Source: UBA6244 sp965140775
GTDB lineage: Bacteria > Bacteroidota > Bacteroidia > Bacteroidales > F082
NCBI GenBank assembly: GCA_965140775.1
Contig: OZ223471.1
Span: 3,844,001 to 3,908,000, forward strand
DNA length: 64,000 nt
Direction of reading: 5' to 3'
Part shown: piece by piece, positions 15,906 to 23,697 of the stretch
Layout of the letters: every line of letters begins with the position of its first letter
How positions within the stretch are numbered: the first letter of the stretch is position 1
Notes under the pieces: model-generated
Seen by the model: only the letters and a program-made list of their open reading frames with translations
Told to the model about the DNA's origin: nothing
Database searches by the model: none
Position numbers and translations under genes: made by a program

Positions 15906-17200
15906 TTGGTTTTTGCTTTTTGAATGAATTGAGTGAGGGCGTTGAAGTCGGATTTGCGGAAATGCAGTATTTCGAACATGGGAATGTTGTGCAGACGTGA
16001 GTAATACAACCAATAGCCCACCACACCCAAAATATAACTCACATTGGAAGCCATGGCCGCTCCGTTTCCACCATACTCCGGAATCCACAGCAAGTTGAGC
16101 AGGATATTGATTATCAAGGCCGGAACAAATATATACAAAGTAACCTGTGGTTTGCCCAATCCGGCTAACTGTCCGCTAAGCACCCTGAACACCGACATCA
16201 CCACAATGCCGGGCAAAATGATTTGCAACATCAGGCTACTGGCCGAAAAGGCTTTCCCGAAAAACATGGGAATAATGTAGGGCGCCACCACAAATAGTCC
16301 CAACGCAATGACCAACACCAGCAACAAAGTGATACGTGTGAGGGGCAGCACATGAGCGGGAGTACTCCGACCTTCGCTGTTGGCTGTTCGGGTGAACAAC
16401 ACCAGGCTCACAGCCAGCGGAATTTGCCACAATTGCTCGGCGATCTGGGTAGCCAACGAGTATAGACCTACTTCTTCGATGGACGAAAGCCTTTCCAACA
16501 ACAGGATGTCGATTTTGTAGTTGAGTTGCAACACGAAAAACGACATGGAAAACAAAACCCCCATCCGAAGCAGGCTCGCCACGATGTGAGGGTAGTAAGT
16601 AACGGATAGTTTAAATTGTTTGGCCAACAACAGCAAGCCTTTCGTTGCGACAAACAAATTGGCCACAAGGGTAGCCACTACCGCACCGGTAAGTCCAAAA
16701 TCGAGCCACCAAACCAGGATGACAGCCAACAATAAATTGATGGAATTGACCATCCAGTTGAGCTGATTGGCTTTTTTGATTTCATCTTTTCCGTAAAAAA
16801 CGCCTCCGGCATAAATGGTGGTCAGGCGCATCGGAATGATGAAAAGCACCAGAATGATGAGCAACAAGGTGAAGGAGGAGTCGCGATAAAACCAAAAAGC
16901 GATGGCGCTTAATATCATGCCGGCCATGCCGGAGCCAATCAGGATGAGCAATACCGACGAAACCAATTGGTTTTCATTATATTTCTTGTTGCCTAGAAAA
17001 TATATGGAAGCACCTCTGATGCCTAAATGGGTGAGACTGACCACAATCAACGGGATGACAATGAGGGCGTTGTAAGTACCATAACCTTCGGTTCCCAACA
17101 CACGGGTGAGTACCACCACCATAAGCAAGGCACTCACCAACGACACCACGTTGCTGTTGAGTACACCTACAAAATCCCTGAAGAATCCCCTTTTGGCCAT
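15893..17200 (-). CDS. Oligosaccharide flippase family protein (MOP superfamily, Wzx-like)
   Basis: 435 residues from the ATG at 17200 (an in-frame TTG at 17221 would add 7). It has about 12 hydrophobic segments spread along its length and the N-terminal VGVLNSNVVSLVSALLMVVVLTRVLGTEGYGTYN typical of polysaccharide flippases. It would move a lipid-linked oligosaccharide across the inner membrane. It overlaps the sulfotransferase gene and precedes the ACP/FabH/GT2 unit. No polymerase (Wzy) or initiating transferase lies in the window, so this is a partial pathway. Confidence 0.9.
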   Translation of the reverse strand: MAKRGFFRDFVGVLNSNVVSLVSALLMVVVLTRVLGTEGYGTYNALIVIPLIVVSLTHLGIRGASIYFLGNKKYNENQLVSSVLLILIGSGMAGMILSAIAFWFYRDSSFTLLLIILVLFIIPMRLTTIYAGGVFYGKDEIKKANQLNWMVNSINLLLAVILVWWLDFGLTGAVVATLVANLFVATKGLLLLAKQFKLSVTYYPHIVASLLRMGVLFSMSFFVLQLNYKIDILLLERLSSIEEVGLYSLATQIAEQLWQIPLAVSLVLFTRTANSEGRSTPAHVLPLTRITLLLVLVIALGLFVVAPYIIPMFFGKAFSASSLMLQIILPGIVVMSVFRVLSGQLAGLGKPQVTLYIFVPALIINILLNLLWIPEYGGNGAAMASNVSYILGVVGYWLYYSRLHNIPMFEILHFRKSDFNALTQFIQKAKTKWTT

Positions 17201-17301
17201 GGCAATATTCTTAGTTCCCAATGGACTATTCTATATCTTTGGGCTTTATCATAAAAACTGGGAGGTTGACACCACACTGGATTGATCTTTTCACCTAATT
17301 A

Positions 17302-17463
17302 TTAATGATATACATTACCCTTAAGGCTAATTTCTTCAGGAGCAATTTCAACTATTTTCCCATCCTTAAATACAATGAGTGGAGTTTTTTTATATTTTTT
17401 ATACTCTATCAGCTTTTTGTAAGCCTTTTCTAATCCCTCTATAATTTTTGTACTATTGTCCAT
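17302..17463 (-). CDS. Small protein overlapping the zeta-toxin gene, candidate cognate partner
   Basis: 53 residues (MDNSTKIIEGLEKAYKKLI at the start, ending LKGNVYH). The N-terminal half is a basic amphipathic helix (EGLEKAYKKLIEYKKYKK) and the C-terminal half is beta-like (PLIVFKDGKIVEIAPEEI). Its ATG lies 11 nt inside the 3' end of the zeta-toxin gene, the arrangement of a toxin-antitoxin or kinase-accessory pair, though here the small gene is second. I do not recognise a named antitoxin family. Function as an antitoxin is inferred from position only. Confidence 0.65.
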   Translation of the reverse strand: MDNSTKIIEGLEKAYKKLIEYKKYKKTPLIVFKDGKIVEIAPEEISLKGNVYH

Positions 17464-18040
17464 CTCCTTTTGTTTTATATTGATTTGAAAGGCTTTCCCA
17501 TCTATACTTTTTCCTCACCAATTGTGTTGAATTACTTTTTATTGCAATAATCTCATAGGGTTCACCAGAATTATCAATTAGCATCCATTCATCAACAATA
17601 GGTTCAAAAATATTAAAAAAATTTCTAAGCCCATTAATATAACGTCGTCTAATTACCTCCTCAGAAATAAAATGTCCTCCCTCTTTCACTCTTATTTCAA
17701 CCCGCTTAATGGCTAATTCAGGTGTATGTAACCAAAAGAACAAAAGTGTAATCTGATAACCTAATTGCTGTGCTTTTTTAATAATATTTCGATACGATTT
17801 TGTTGATAGCGTAGTTTCAAAAGCAAAATCCCGACCTTCATCCAATAGACGATTAATTCTTTGGAGCATTAATCTCCCTGACTGAATTGCAGCCGACTCA
17901 GGGTTAAATGGAGATAAACCTCTTGCTATTTCATCCGCATTGACGAATTCATCACACCCTAGCATTTCAGGCAAGATTGAATAAGATGCAGTCGTTTTTC
18001 CGGCACCGTTACAACCCGAAATTCTAAAAAGCCTTTTCAA
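17453..18040 (-). CDS. Zeta-toxin family P-loop kinase
   Basis: 195 residues. The Walker A motif is GCNGAGKTT (9-17), followed by VNADEIARGLSPFNP, the substrate-side motif of zeta toxins, and FAFETTLSTKSY. A later RVEIRVKEGGHFISEEVIRRRY holds the arginines of the lid. Zeta toxins phosphorylate UDP-N-acetylglucosamine and block cell-wall synthesis; many short chromosomal relatives are of unknown substrate. It is transcribed alone with the 53-residue gene. Promoter box TACATTTG at 18065-18058. Confidence 0.85.
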   Translation of the reverse strand: MKRLFRISGCNGAGKTTASYSILPEMLGCDEFVNADEIARGLSPFNPESAAIQSGRLMLQRINRLLDEGRDFAFETTLSTKSYRNIIKKAQQLGYQITLLFFWLHTPELAIKRVEIRVKEGGHFISEEVIRRRYINGLRNFFNIFEPIVDEWMLIDNSGEPYEIIAIKSNSTQLVRKKYRWESLSNQYKTKGDGQ

Positions 18041-18057
18041 TTCACTTAAAGTTTTTA

Positions 18058-18088
18058 CAAATGTAATCTTTTCATAATTTCATCTAAA
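18058..18088 (-). promoter_or_regulatory. Promoter of the zeta-toxin pair
   Basis: Minus strand TACATTTG (18065-18058) with TTTA (18088-18085) 19 bp upstream, one mismatch from the TTTG consensus. The leader is about 13 nt. Confidence 0.6.
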
Positions 18089-18206
18089 ATATTCCACCTG
18101 ATTATCATATACCGCAAAGGGGAATTAGTGATACGAATCCCAATTCTCCTGAACTACAAGGAAATGTATCGATAGCCGGAAGGCTTTTTTCTTGTCAATT
18201 ATTCAC

Positions 18207-18214
18207 TACCTTTG
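18207..18214 (+). promoter_or_regulatory. -7 promoter box (TACCTTTG) of the radical SAM pair
   Basis: TACCTTTG fits TAnnTTTG. The TTG start that would lengthen the first radical SAM protein lies inside this box, which supports the ATG at 18236. Confidence 0.5.
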
Positions 18215-18235
18215 CCCCCTACACGCACTTTGCTC

Positions 18236-19633
18236 ATGGCCACTAAAAAAAGAAAACTTCTGCTGGTTAACCCCCTCAACACCACACGAAAGGGCTTAAT
18301 CATTCACAAACACGTCATTTATCCGCCCATCGGACTCGGAATTATTGCCACCCTCACGCCCGATAATTGGGAAGTGGAAATTTTGGATGAAAATTTCGAG
18401 CCGTTTACTTATAAAGAAGCTGATCTGGTAGGTTTTACAGCACTCACGTCGAGTGTTACCAGGGCTTACGAACTGGCCCAAATCTATAAGGAAAAGGGTA
18501 TTCCCACGGTGATTGGCGGCATTCATGCTTCCATGGTGCCCGATGAAGCCCAACAGTTTTGCGATACCGTGGTGATTGGTGAGGTGGAAAGCGTTTGGGC
18601 CACACTTATCAGCGATTTCGAATCGGGAAAGATGAAAAAAACTTATTCGGGCCAATTGCTTTCCATGGAAAATGCCGTTCTGCCCGCCCGACACTTGTTT
18701 CATCCCGACTATAAATTTGCCAGCATCCAAACCTCCCGTGGTTGTCCCATGCGCTGCGATTTTTGCTCGGTGCACACCTTCAACGGAAGTACCTACCGCC
18801 AGCGTCCCATCGAAGAAGTACTCGACGAGCTTGAAACCGTGGAGCATCCGCTGGTGTATTTCGTGGACGATAACCTCATCGGTTATGGTAAAAAATCACA
18901 GGAACGGGCCATTTCCCTTTTCAAAGGAATCATTGAACGGGGTATTAAAATAGAATGGTTTTGCTCGGCTTCCATGAACTTTGCCGACAACGAAGAGGTG
19001 CTGGAATATGCAGCCAAAAGTGGGTGTCGCATGGTGCTTCTGGGCATCGAATCCGAACGCATCGACCAACTCAAGGACATGAACAAAAAGTTGAATGTGA
19101 AAATGGGGATCGACAGCTACGAACAGGTGTTCACAAAAATCCATCAATACGGCATCAGCGTGCTGGGGGCTTTTATTTACGGACTGGAAACTGATACGCC
19201 CGAATCCATGGCACACCGAACCGAATACATCAACAATGCCTCCATCGACGCCGTGCAATCCACCATACTCACCCCCTTGCCGGGAACGGGTTTGTTCGAC
19301 CGCATGATGGCTGAAAATAAAATTGTGCTCAACAACTACCCCGACGACTGGCAACATTATCATTTTGCGGAAGTGGTATGGAACCACGATTTGATGGGGC
19401 GCCGGGAGATGATGAACGAAATTAAGGACAATTGGGATAAATTGTACAACGAACCTACCCTGAAAAAGAAATTCATACGCACCATCAAGCAAACCAAAAG
19501 CGCCACAGCCGGCATTTGGTCCTATGGCTCAAACCTGCAATACTACAACCTGGCCTTTGAAGGCGAACGACCCGTGCGCCATCTGGTGGACGTGTTTGGT
19601 TTAGATTCGTTGAAAACCAATCCCTTTGTATAA
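18236..19633 (+). CDS. B12-binding-domain radical SAM protein, copy 1
   Basis: 465 residues from the ATG at 18236. The N-terminal 140 residues form a cobalamin-binding-type Rossmann domain (LLLVNPLN..., ILDENFE, GFTALTSS, VIGGIHAS). The radical SAM core follows with the cluster motif C170-x3-C174-x2-C177 in RGCPMRCDFCSVHTF, then VYFVDDNLIGY and the TPLPGTGLFDRM segment. It resembles the class B group that includes BchE- and HpnP-like proteins, but substrate cannot be named. It is followed 11 bp later by a clear paralogue. No methyl acceptor or biosynthetic core gene lies beside the pair. Confidence 0.92.
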   Translation: MATKKRKLLLVNPLNTTRKGLIIHKHVIYPPIGLGIIATLTPDNWEVEILDENFEPFTYKEADLVGFTALTSSVTRAYELAQIYKEKGIPTVIGGIHASMVPDEAQQFCDTVVIGEVESVWATLISDFESGKMKKTYSGQLLSMENAVLPARHLFHPDYKFASIQTSRGCPMRCDFCSVHTFNGSTYRQRPIEEVLDELETVEHPLVYFVDDNLIGYGKKSQERAISLFKGIIERGIKIEWFCSASMNFADNEEVLEYAAKSGCRMVLLGIESERIDQLKDMNKKLNVKMGIDSYEQVFTKIHQYGISVLGAFIYGLETDTPESMAHRTEYINNASIDAVQSTILTPLPGTGLFDRMMAENKIVLNNYPDDWQHYHFAEVVWNHDLMGRREMMNEIKDNWDKLYNEPTLKKKFIRTIKQTKSATAGIWSYGSNLQYYNLAFEGERPVRHLVDVFGLDSLKTNPFV

Positions 19634-19644
19634 CAAACGGCGGC

Positions 19645-21009
19645 ATGGCAAAAAAGTACAAACTTCTGCTTATCAACCCGCTCAGTACCTACAGGATAGG
19701 ATTGATCCGCGACCAACACAGCATTTATCCTCCATTGGCCCTGGGCATTGTGGCCGCACTCACTCCCGACCATTGGGACATCGAACTGCTGGACGAAAAC
19801 TTTGAAAGGTTTTCGTACCATGAGGCTGATTTGGTGGGCATTACGGCCCTTACTTCACAAGTAACACGTTCCTACGAACTGGCTTCGGTGTATCGCGAAA
19901 AAGGAATCCCCGTGGTGATGGGCGGCATCCATGTTTCGGTGATGCCCGAAGAAGCCCTCCAATATGCCGACGCATTGGTGATTGGTGAAGCCGAAAGCGT
20001 TTGGAGTCAGGTGATTGCAGATTTTGAACGCAATGAACTGAAAAGAACTTACAGCGGAAAACTGCTGCCATTGGTGGAGTCACCCCAACCGCGCATCGAT
20101 TTATACAGCCCCCAATATGCCTTCGGCAGCGTTCAAACCACCCGGGGCTGTCCGATGAGTTGCGATTTTTGCTCGGTACACACCTTCAACGGCAAAAAAT
20201 ATCGGCCACGACCGGTAATGGATGTGGTAGATGAATTCGAGAAAATCCCACAACAGAATGTGTATATCGTGGATGACAACTTCATTGGCTATTCAAAGAA
20301 ATCTGCCGAACGTGTGGAAGAGATATGCACTGAAATCATCCGTAGAGGAATAAAAAAAGACTGGCTTTGTGCAGCTTCCATGAATGTGGCCGAGCACGAA
20401 CGCGCCCTCAGTTTGATGGCGGAAGCCGGATGTAAAATGATTTTTCTGGGCATTGAATCGGAACTGGTGGATCAATTGGAACTCACCAATAAAACCACCA
20501 ATATAAAAATTGGTACCGACCATTTCAGCGAGGTCTATCAAAAAATCCACGCCCACGGCATTGCTGTGTTGGGGGCCTTTATCTACGGACTCGACACCGA
20601 CACACCGAAAACCATTGCCAACCGAACGAAATACATGCTTTCGGCCGATATTGATGCCATGCAGGCATCCATCCTCACCCCGCTTCCGGGAACCCCACTA
20701 TTTGACAGAATGCTGGCATCCGGACGACTAGTACACAATGATTTTCCGGCAGATTGGTCGCGGTACGATTTTGTGGAAGTGGTGTTCAAACCTTTGGCCA
20801 TGAGCCCGGAAGAACTCACCAACGAGATCAACAAGAGTTGGACCATGCTCTACGACGAAAAAAACCTCAAGCGAAAGTTTATGAATACCCTCAAAAAATC
20901 AAAAAGCGCAGCCGCCGCCATGTGGGCATACAACTCCAATCTTCAGTACCATAACCTGGTTTTTGAGGGTAAGCGCGATTATAAGTCCGTAACTGATCAT
21001 ATTTTTTAG
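19645..21009 (+). CDS. B12-binding-domain radical SAM protein, copy 2
   Basis: 454 residues, co-linear with copy 1 over its whole length: same opening (LLLINPLSTYRIGLI), same B12-type domain (MGGIHVSV), cluster cysteines C169, C173, C176 in RGCPMSCDFCSVHTF, same VDDNFIGY and LTPLPGTPLFDRM, and nearly the same C-terminus (NSNLQYHNLVFEG versus GSNLQYYNLAFEG). It arose by tandem duplication but has diverged throughout, so the two copies are likely to have distinct substrates or act in sequence. The 11-bp gap implies one operon. Confidence 0.92.
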   Translation: MAKKYKLLLINPLSTYRIGLIRDQHSIYPPLALGIVAALTPDHWDIELLDENFERFSYHEADLVGITALTSQVTRSYELASVYREKGIPVVMGGIHVSVMPEEALQYADALVIGEAESVWSQVIADFERNELKRTYSGKLLPLVESPQPRIDLYSPQYAFGSVQTTRGCPMSCDFCSVHTFNGKKYRPRPVMDVVDEFEKIPQQNVYIVDDNFIGYSKKSAERVEEICTEIIRRGIKKDWLCAASMNVAEHERALSLMAEAGCKMIFLGIESELVDQLELTNKTTNIKIGTDHFSEVYQKIHAHGIAVLGAFIYGLDTDTPKTIANRTKYMLSADIDAMQASILTPLPGTPLFDRMLASGRLVHNDFPADWSRYDFVEVVFKPLAMSPEELTNEINKSWTMLYDEKNLKRKFMNTLKKSKSAAAAMWAYNSNLQYHNLVFEGKRDYKSVTDHIF

Positions 21010-21037
21010 AAAAAACATAACTTACCCGACGATTTTC

Positions 21038-21045
21038 TATTTTTG
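21038..21045 (+). promoter_or_regulatory. -7 promoter box (TATTTTTG) of the cysteate-synthase-like gene
   Basis: TATTTTTG fits TAnnTTTG and lies 25 bp upstream of the ATG at 21071, separating this gene from the radical SAM pair. No -33 TTTG. Confidence 0.45.
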
Positions 21046-21070
21046 CACTTTTACAGTAAATTCCACGTTC

Positions 21071-22363
21071 ATGGCCATCAAGTCTGGAAAAACCCCATAT
21101 AAATTGCAGTCGGTTGCCACCGGAAACATCTTCGAAGATACCGGTTGGTTGCTGGATGCCCCACAAGAAAGTACCCCAACACTCATTCGTGCCCTTTACG
21201 AAACCAAACAGATTCAGGTGAAAGATCCTTCGTTTGGGGTGTATCGTTTTGCCGACTGGCTGCCCGTCAACCGATATCTGGTGGGCTCTTCGGCACCCAT
21301 TACATACAAAAGTGAGGGTTTGGCCAAAAAACTGGGGTTGAACAAACTTTACATCACCTTCTCAGGATATTGGCCAGAGCGGGGAGCCGATATGAAGACC
21401 TGCTCCTTTAAAGAAACAGAAGCCTATTCGGTGTGCGGACGCATGGATGCCCACCATCAGGATGTCCTCGTGGTGGCCTCTGCCGGCAATACGGCACGGG
21501 CCTTTGCTCAGGTGTGCTCCGACAATAAAATACCGCTGTTGCTCAGTGTTCCCCACGATAACCTCAACGCCCTTTGGTTTGAAGCACCCCTCGATCCATG
21601 CGTTAAACTGATTACTTGTGAAGCCGGAAGCGACTATTTCGACGCCATCCATTTGTCGAATATTGCGGCTACCATTCCCGGTTTTGTGGCCGAAGGTGGT
21701 GCCAAAAATGTGGCTCGCCGCGATGGAATGGGAACTACCATGCTGTCGGCAGTAACCACCATTGGTGAAATTCCGGACTATTATTTTCAAGCCATCGGAA
21801 GCGGTACGGGTGCCATTGCAGCCTGGGAAGCCAACCTGCGACTGGTGGTCGATGGACGCTTTGGCAACAAAAAAGCCAAGCTGATGGTATCGCAAAACTT
21901 CCCGTTTCATCCCATTTACGATGCATGGAAAGCCAATTCAAGGGCCATGTTGCCCTTTAGTGATGCTTCGGCCCGCGAACAAGTGGAAATCATTGAAGCC
22001 AAGGTGCTTTCCAACCGCAAACCTCCTTATGGAATTATTGGCGGATTGTATGATGCCATGAAAGATGCCGGCGGAGATGTGCTGCTGGCCAACAACCAAC
22101 AAGGCAGGGAAGCATCTAAACTTTTTAAAGAAACCGAAGGCATCGACATCCATTGCGCGGCAGCCATTGCCACCGCCACCCTCATGGATGCCGTTAAAAA
22201 CAACACTGTGAAGCCCGACGACCTCATCATGCTGAATATCACCGGAGGAGGCGAAACCAAATTCAGAAACAACAGAGAACTTTTTTATCTGGAACCCTTG
22301 CTGTCGTTCAACCAAAATCCGGACGAGGAAGAGGTGAAAGCCAAGGTAAAGGAGTTGTTTTAA
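21071..22363 (+). CDS. Cysteate synthase-like PLP enzyme (threonine synthase fold)
   Basis: 430 residues. The fold is that of threonine synthase: PLP lysine K114 in MKTCSFKETEAYS, the phosphate/substrate loop VVASAGNTARAF and a glycine-rich GSGTGAIAAWEANL. The stretch FSGYWPERGADMKTCSFKE and the opening TGNIFEDTGWLLDAP are, to my recollection, those of proteins annotated as cysteate synthase in sulfonolipid-making Bacteroidota, not of the ordinary ThrC. Cysteate synthase makes L-cysteate from O-phosphoserine and sulfite, the head-group precursor of capnine/sulfonolipids. The partner acyltransferase is not in this window. A second possible reading is a divergent threonine synthase. Confidence 0.78.
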   Translation: MAIKSGKTPYKLQSVATGNIFEDTGWLLDAPQESTPTLIRALYETKQIQVKDPSFGVYRFADWLPVNRYLVGSSAPITYKSEGLAKKLGLNKLYITFSGYWPERGADMKTCSFKETEAYSVCGRMDAHHQDVLVVASAGNTARAFAQVCSDNKIPLLLSVPHDNLNALWFEAPLDPCVKLITCEAGSDYFDAIHLSNIAATIPGFVAEGGAKNVARRDGMGTTMLSAVTTIGEIPDYYFQAIGSGTGAIAAWEANLRLVVDGRFGNKKAKLMVSQNFPFHPIYDAWKANSRAMLPFSDASAREQVEIIEAKVLSNRKPPYGIIGGLYDAMKDAGGDVLLANNQQGREASKLFKETEGIDIHCAAAIATATLMDAVKNNTVKPDDLIMLNITGGGETKFRNNRELFYLEPLLSFNQNPDEEEVKAKVKELF

Positions 22364-22370
22364 AACTTTT

Positions 22371-23564
22371 CTAATACAAAAACCCAAAAAGCCAGAGGGG
22401 AATTTTATTGCCCGTGCCATATTCTATGTTGTCGGCAGCAATATAACTGTTTTTTAGTGCAGCAATTTGCGTAAAGTCCTTGTTCTTCCCCCCTACTTCA
22501 AAAGTAAACTGATTGTCCACGATAAAATCACCCTGTTGTGGATAGTTAACCGGATGAGATGCTAACACTTGATTTAAAAAGAAGGTCTCTCTCAAACTTC
22601 CGGTATTGGGAGTTTGCTGACTGAGCGCAAAGGAATAATTGGTGTTTTCCAGAAATAGTTTGTCCGGCTTTTGAAGTACGCCAATACCAACCGAATCCTT
22701 GTGAATGCCCATCAACACATGTGCGTCTATCAAAGCATTCAAGTATTCCAACAGACTGTTTCTTGAGATTTCAATGTTGCCGGCCAGGGTGGTAATATTG
22801 GGCTTGAAAGGCACATTCTGACTCAAAATATACAACAGCTTTTTGATTTTTGGCACCTTCGACACCTCCACTTTCCGAAGCAAGGGCAGTTCCAAATCCA
22901 CAATCATGTTGATTATTTCCTGTATCCTTTTAAAATAAAATTCTTCGTTTTCGTTGTAAAACGGAAAATATCCTACCCGCAAATAATCTGAAAAATACTT
23001 CAGGGGCTTTACTTCTTTCGCCAATTGAAGAGCGATGTCAACATGGTGGGTTAAAATTTCGTTCAACGAAAAAGAGTCCCACTTGATCCCATGACGGAAT
23101 TCCAGATATTCCCTGAAAGAAAGACCCTGCATGGAATAAACCAAGGCCCTGCGACTTAAATCTGCCCTTGAATTGAGAATTTCCAAAAGCGAAGATCCGG
23201 TAAAAACCACCTTCAATCCCGGATGATAGTCGTATATCTTTTTTAATTCCACAGCCCATTCGGGATATTTGTGCACCTCGTCCAGAAACAAATGCTGTCC
23301 GCCCATGGCCACGAAATCATCAGCAAAATCGATGAGTCGATGGCTGTAAAAATAAGGGTCATCCAACGAGGCATATAGCGCTTTGGGATTGAGCTGATAG
23401 GTCTGCTTGATGTACTGCAACACCAGGGTAGTTTTACCAATCCCGCGCGAGCCCTTTATTCCTACCAACCTTTCGTTCCAGGGAATCCGGTTGAGTACGC
23501 TTCTCTGAAAACCCATATCCGTCTGATTAATCAATGCCGTGTGTCTAAATACGATGTCCCTCAT
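22371..23564 (-). CDS. ATP-binding protein, AAA + DUF4143 type
   Basis: 397 residues. The Walker A motif is GSRGIGKTTLVLQYI, Walker B is HLFLDEVHKYPEW, and the sensor-like VVFTGSSLLEIL plus ALVYSMQGLSFREYLEF are hallmarks of the prokaryotic family with a C-terminal DUF4143-type nuclease-like domain (here about 195-395). Function is unknown; the family is abundant and often found in variable regions. It converges on the cysteate-synthase-like gene with a 7-bp gap. A -7 box TATATTTG lies at 23595-23588. Confidence 0.9.
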   Translation of the reverse strand: MRDIVFRHTALINQTDMGFQRSVLNRIPWNERLVGIKGSRGIGKTTLVLQYIKQTYQLNPKALYASLDDPYFYSHRLIDFADDFVAMGGQHLFLDEVHKYPEWAVELKKIYDYHPGLKVVFTGSSLLEILNSRADLSRRALVYSMQGLSFREYLEFRHGIKWDSFSLNEILTHHVDIALQLAKEVKPLKYFSDYLRVGYFPFYNENEEFYFKRIQEIINMIVDLELPLLRKVEVSKVPKIKKLLYILSQNVPFKPNITTLAGNIEISRNSLLEYLNALIDAHVLMGIHKDSVGIGVLQKPDKLFLENTNYSFALSQQTPNTGSLRETFFLNQVLASHPVNYPQQGDFIVDNQFTFEVGGKNKDFTQIAALKNSYIAADNIEYGTGNKIPLWLFGFLY

Positions 23565-23697
23565 GGTATTTTGCTTTATAGAATGAGCAAATATAATACT
23601 TTTTGTTTATTCTGATTAACGTTTTTTGCATTTTTTGACATATTTACTCAACATAATAATGCTTTTTCGTGACAAAAGGGATGGAAAGTGGCCTTTT

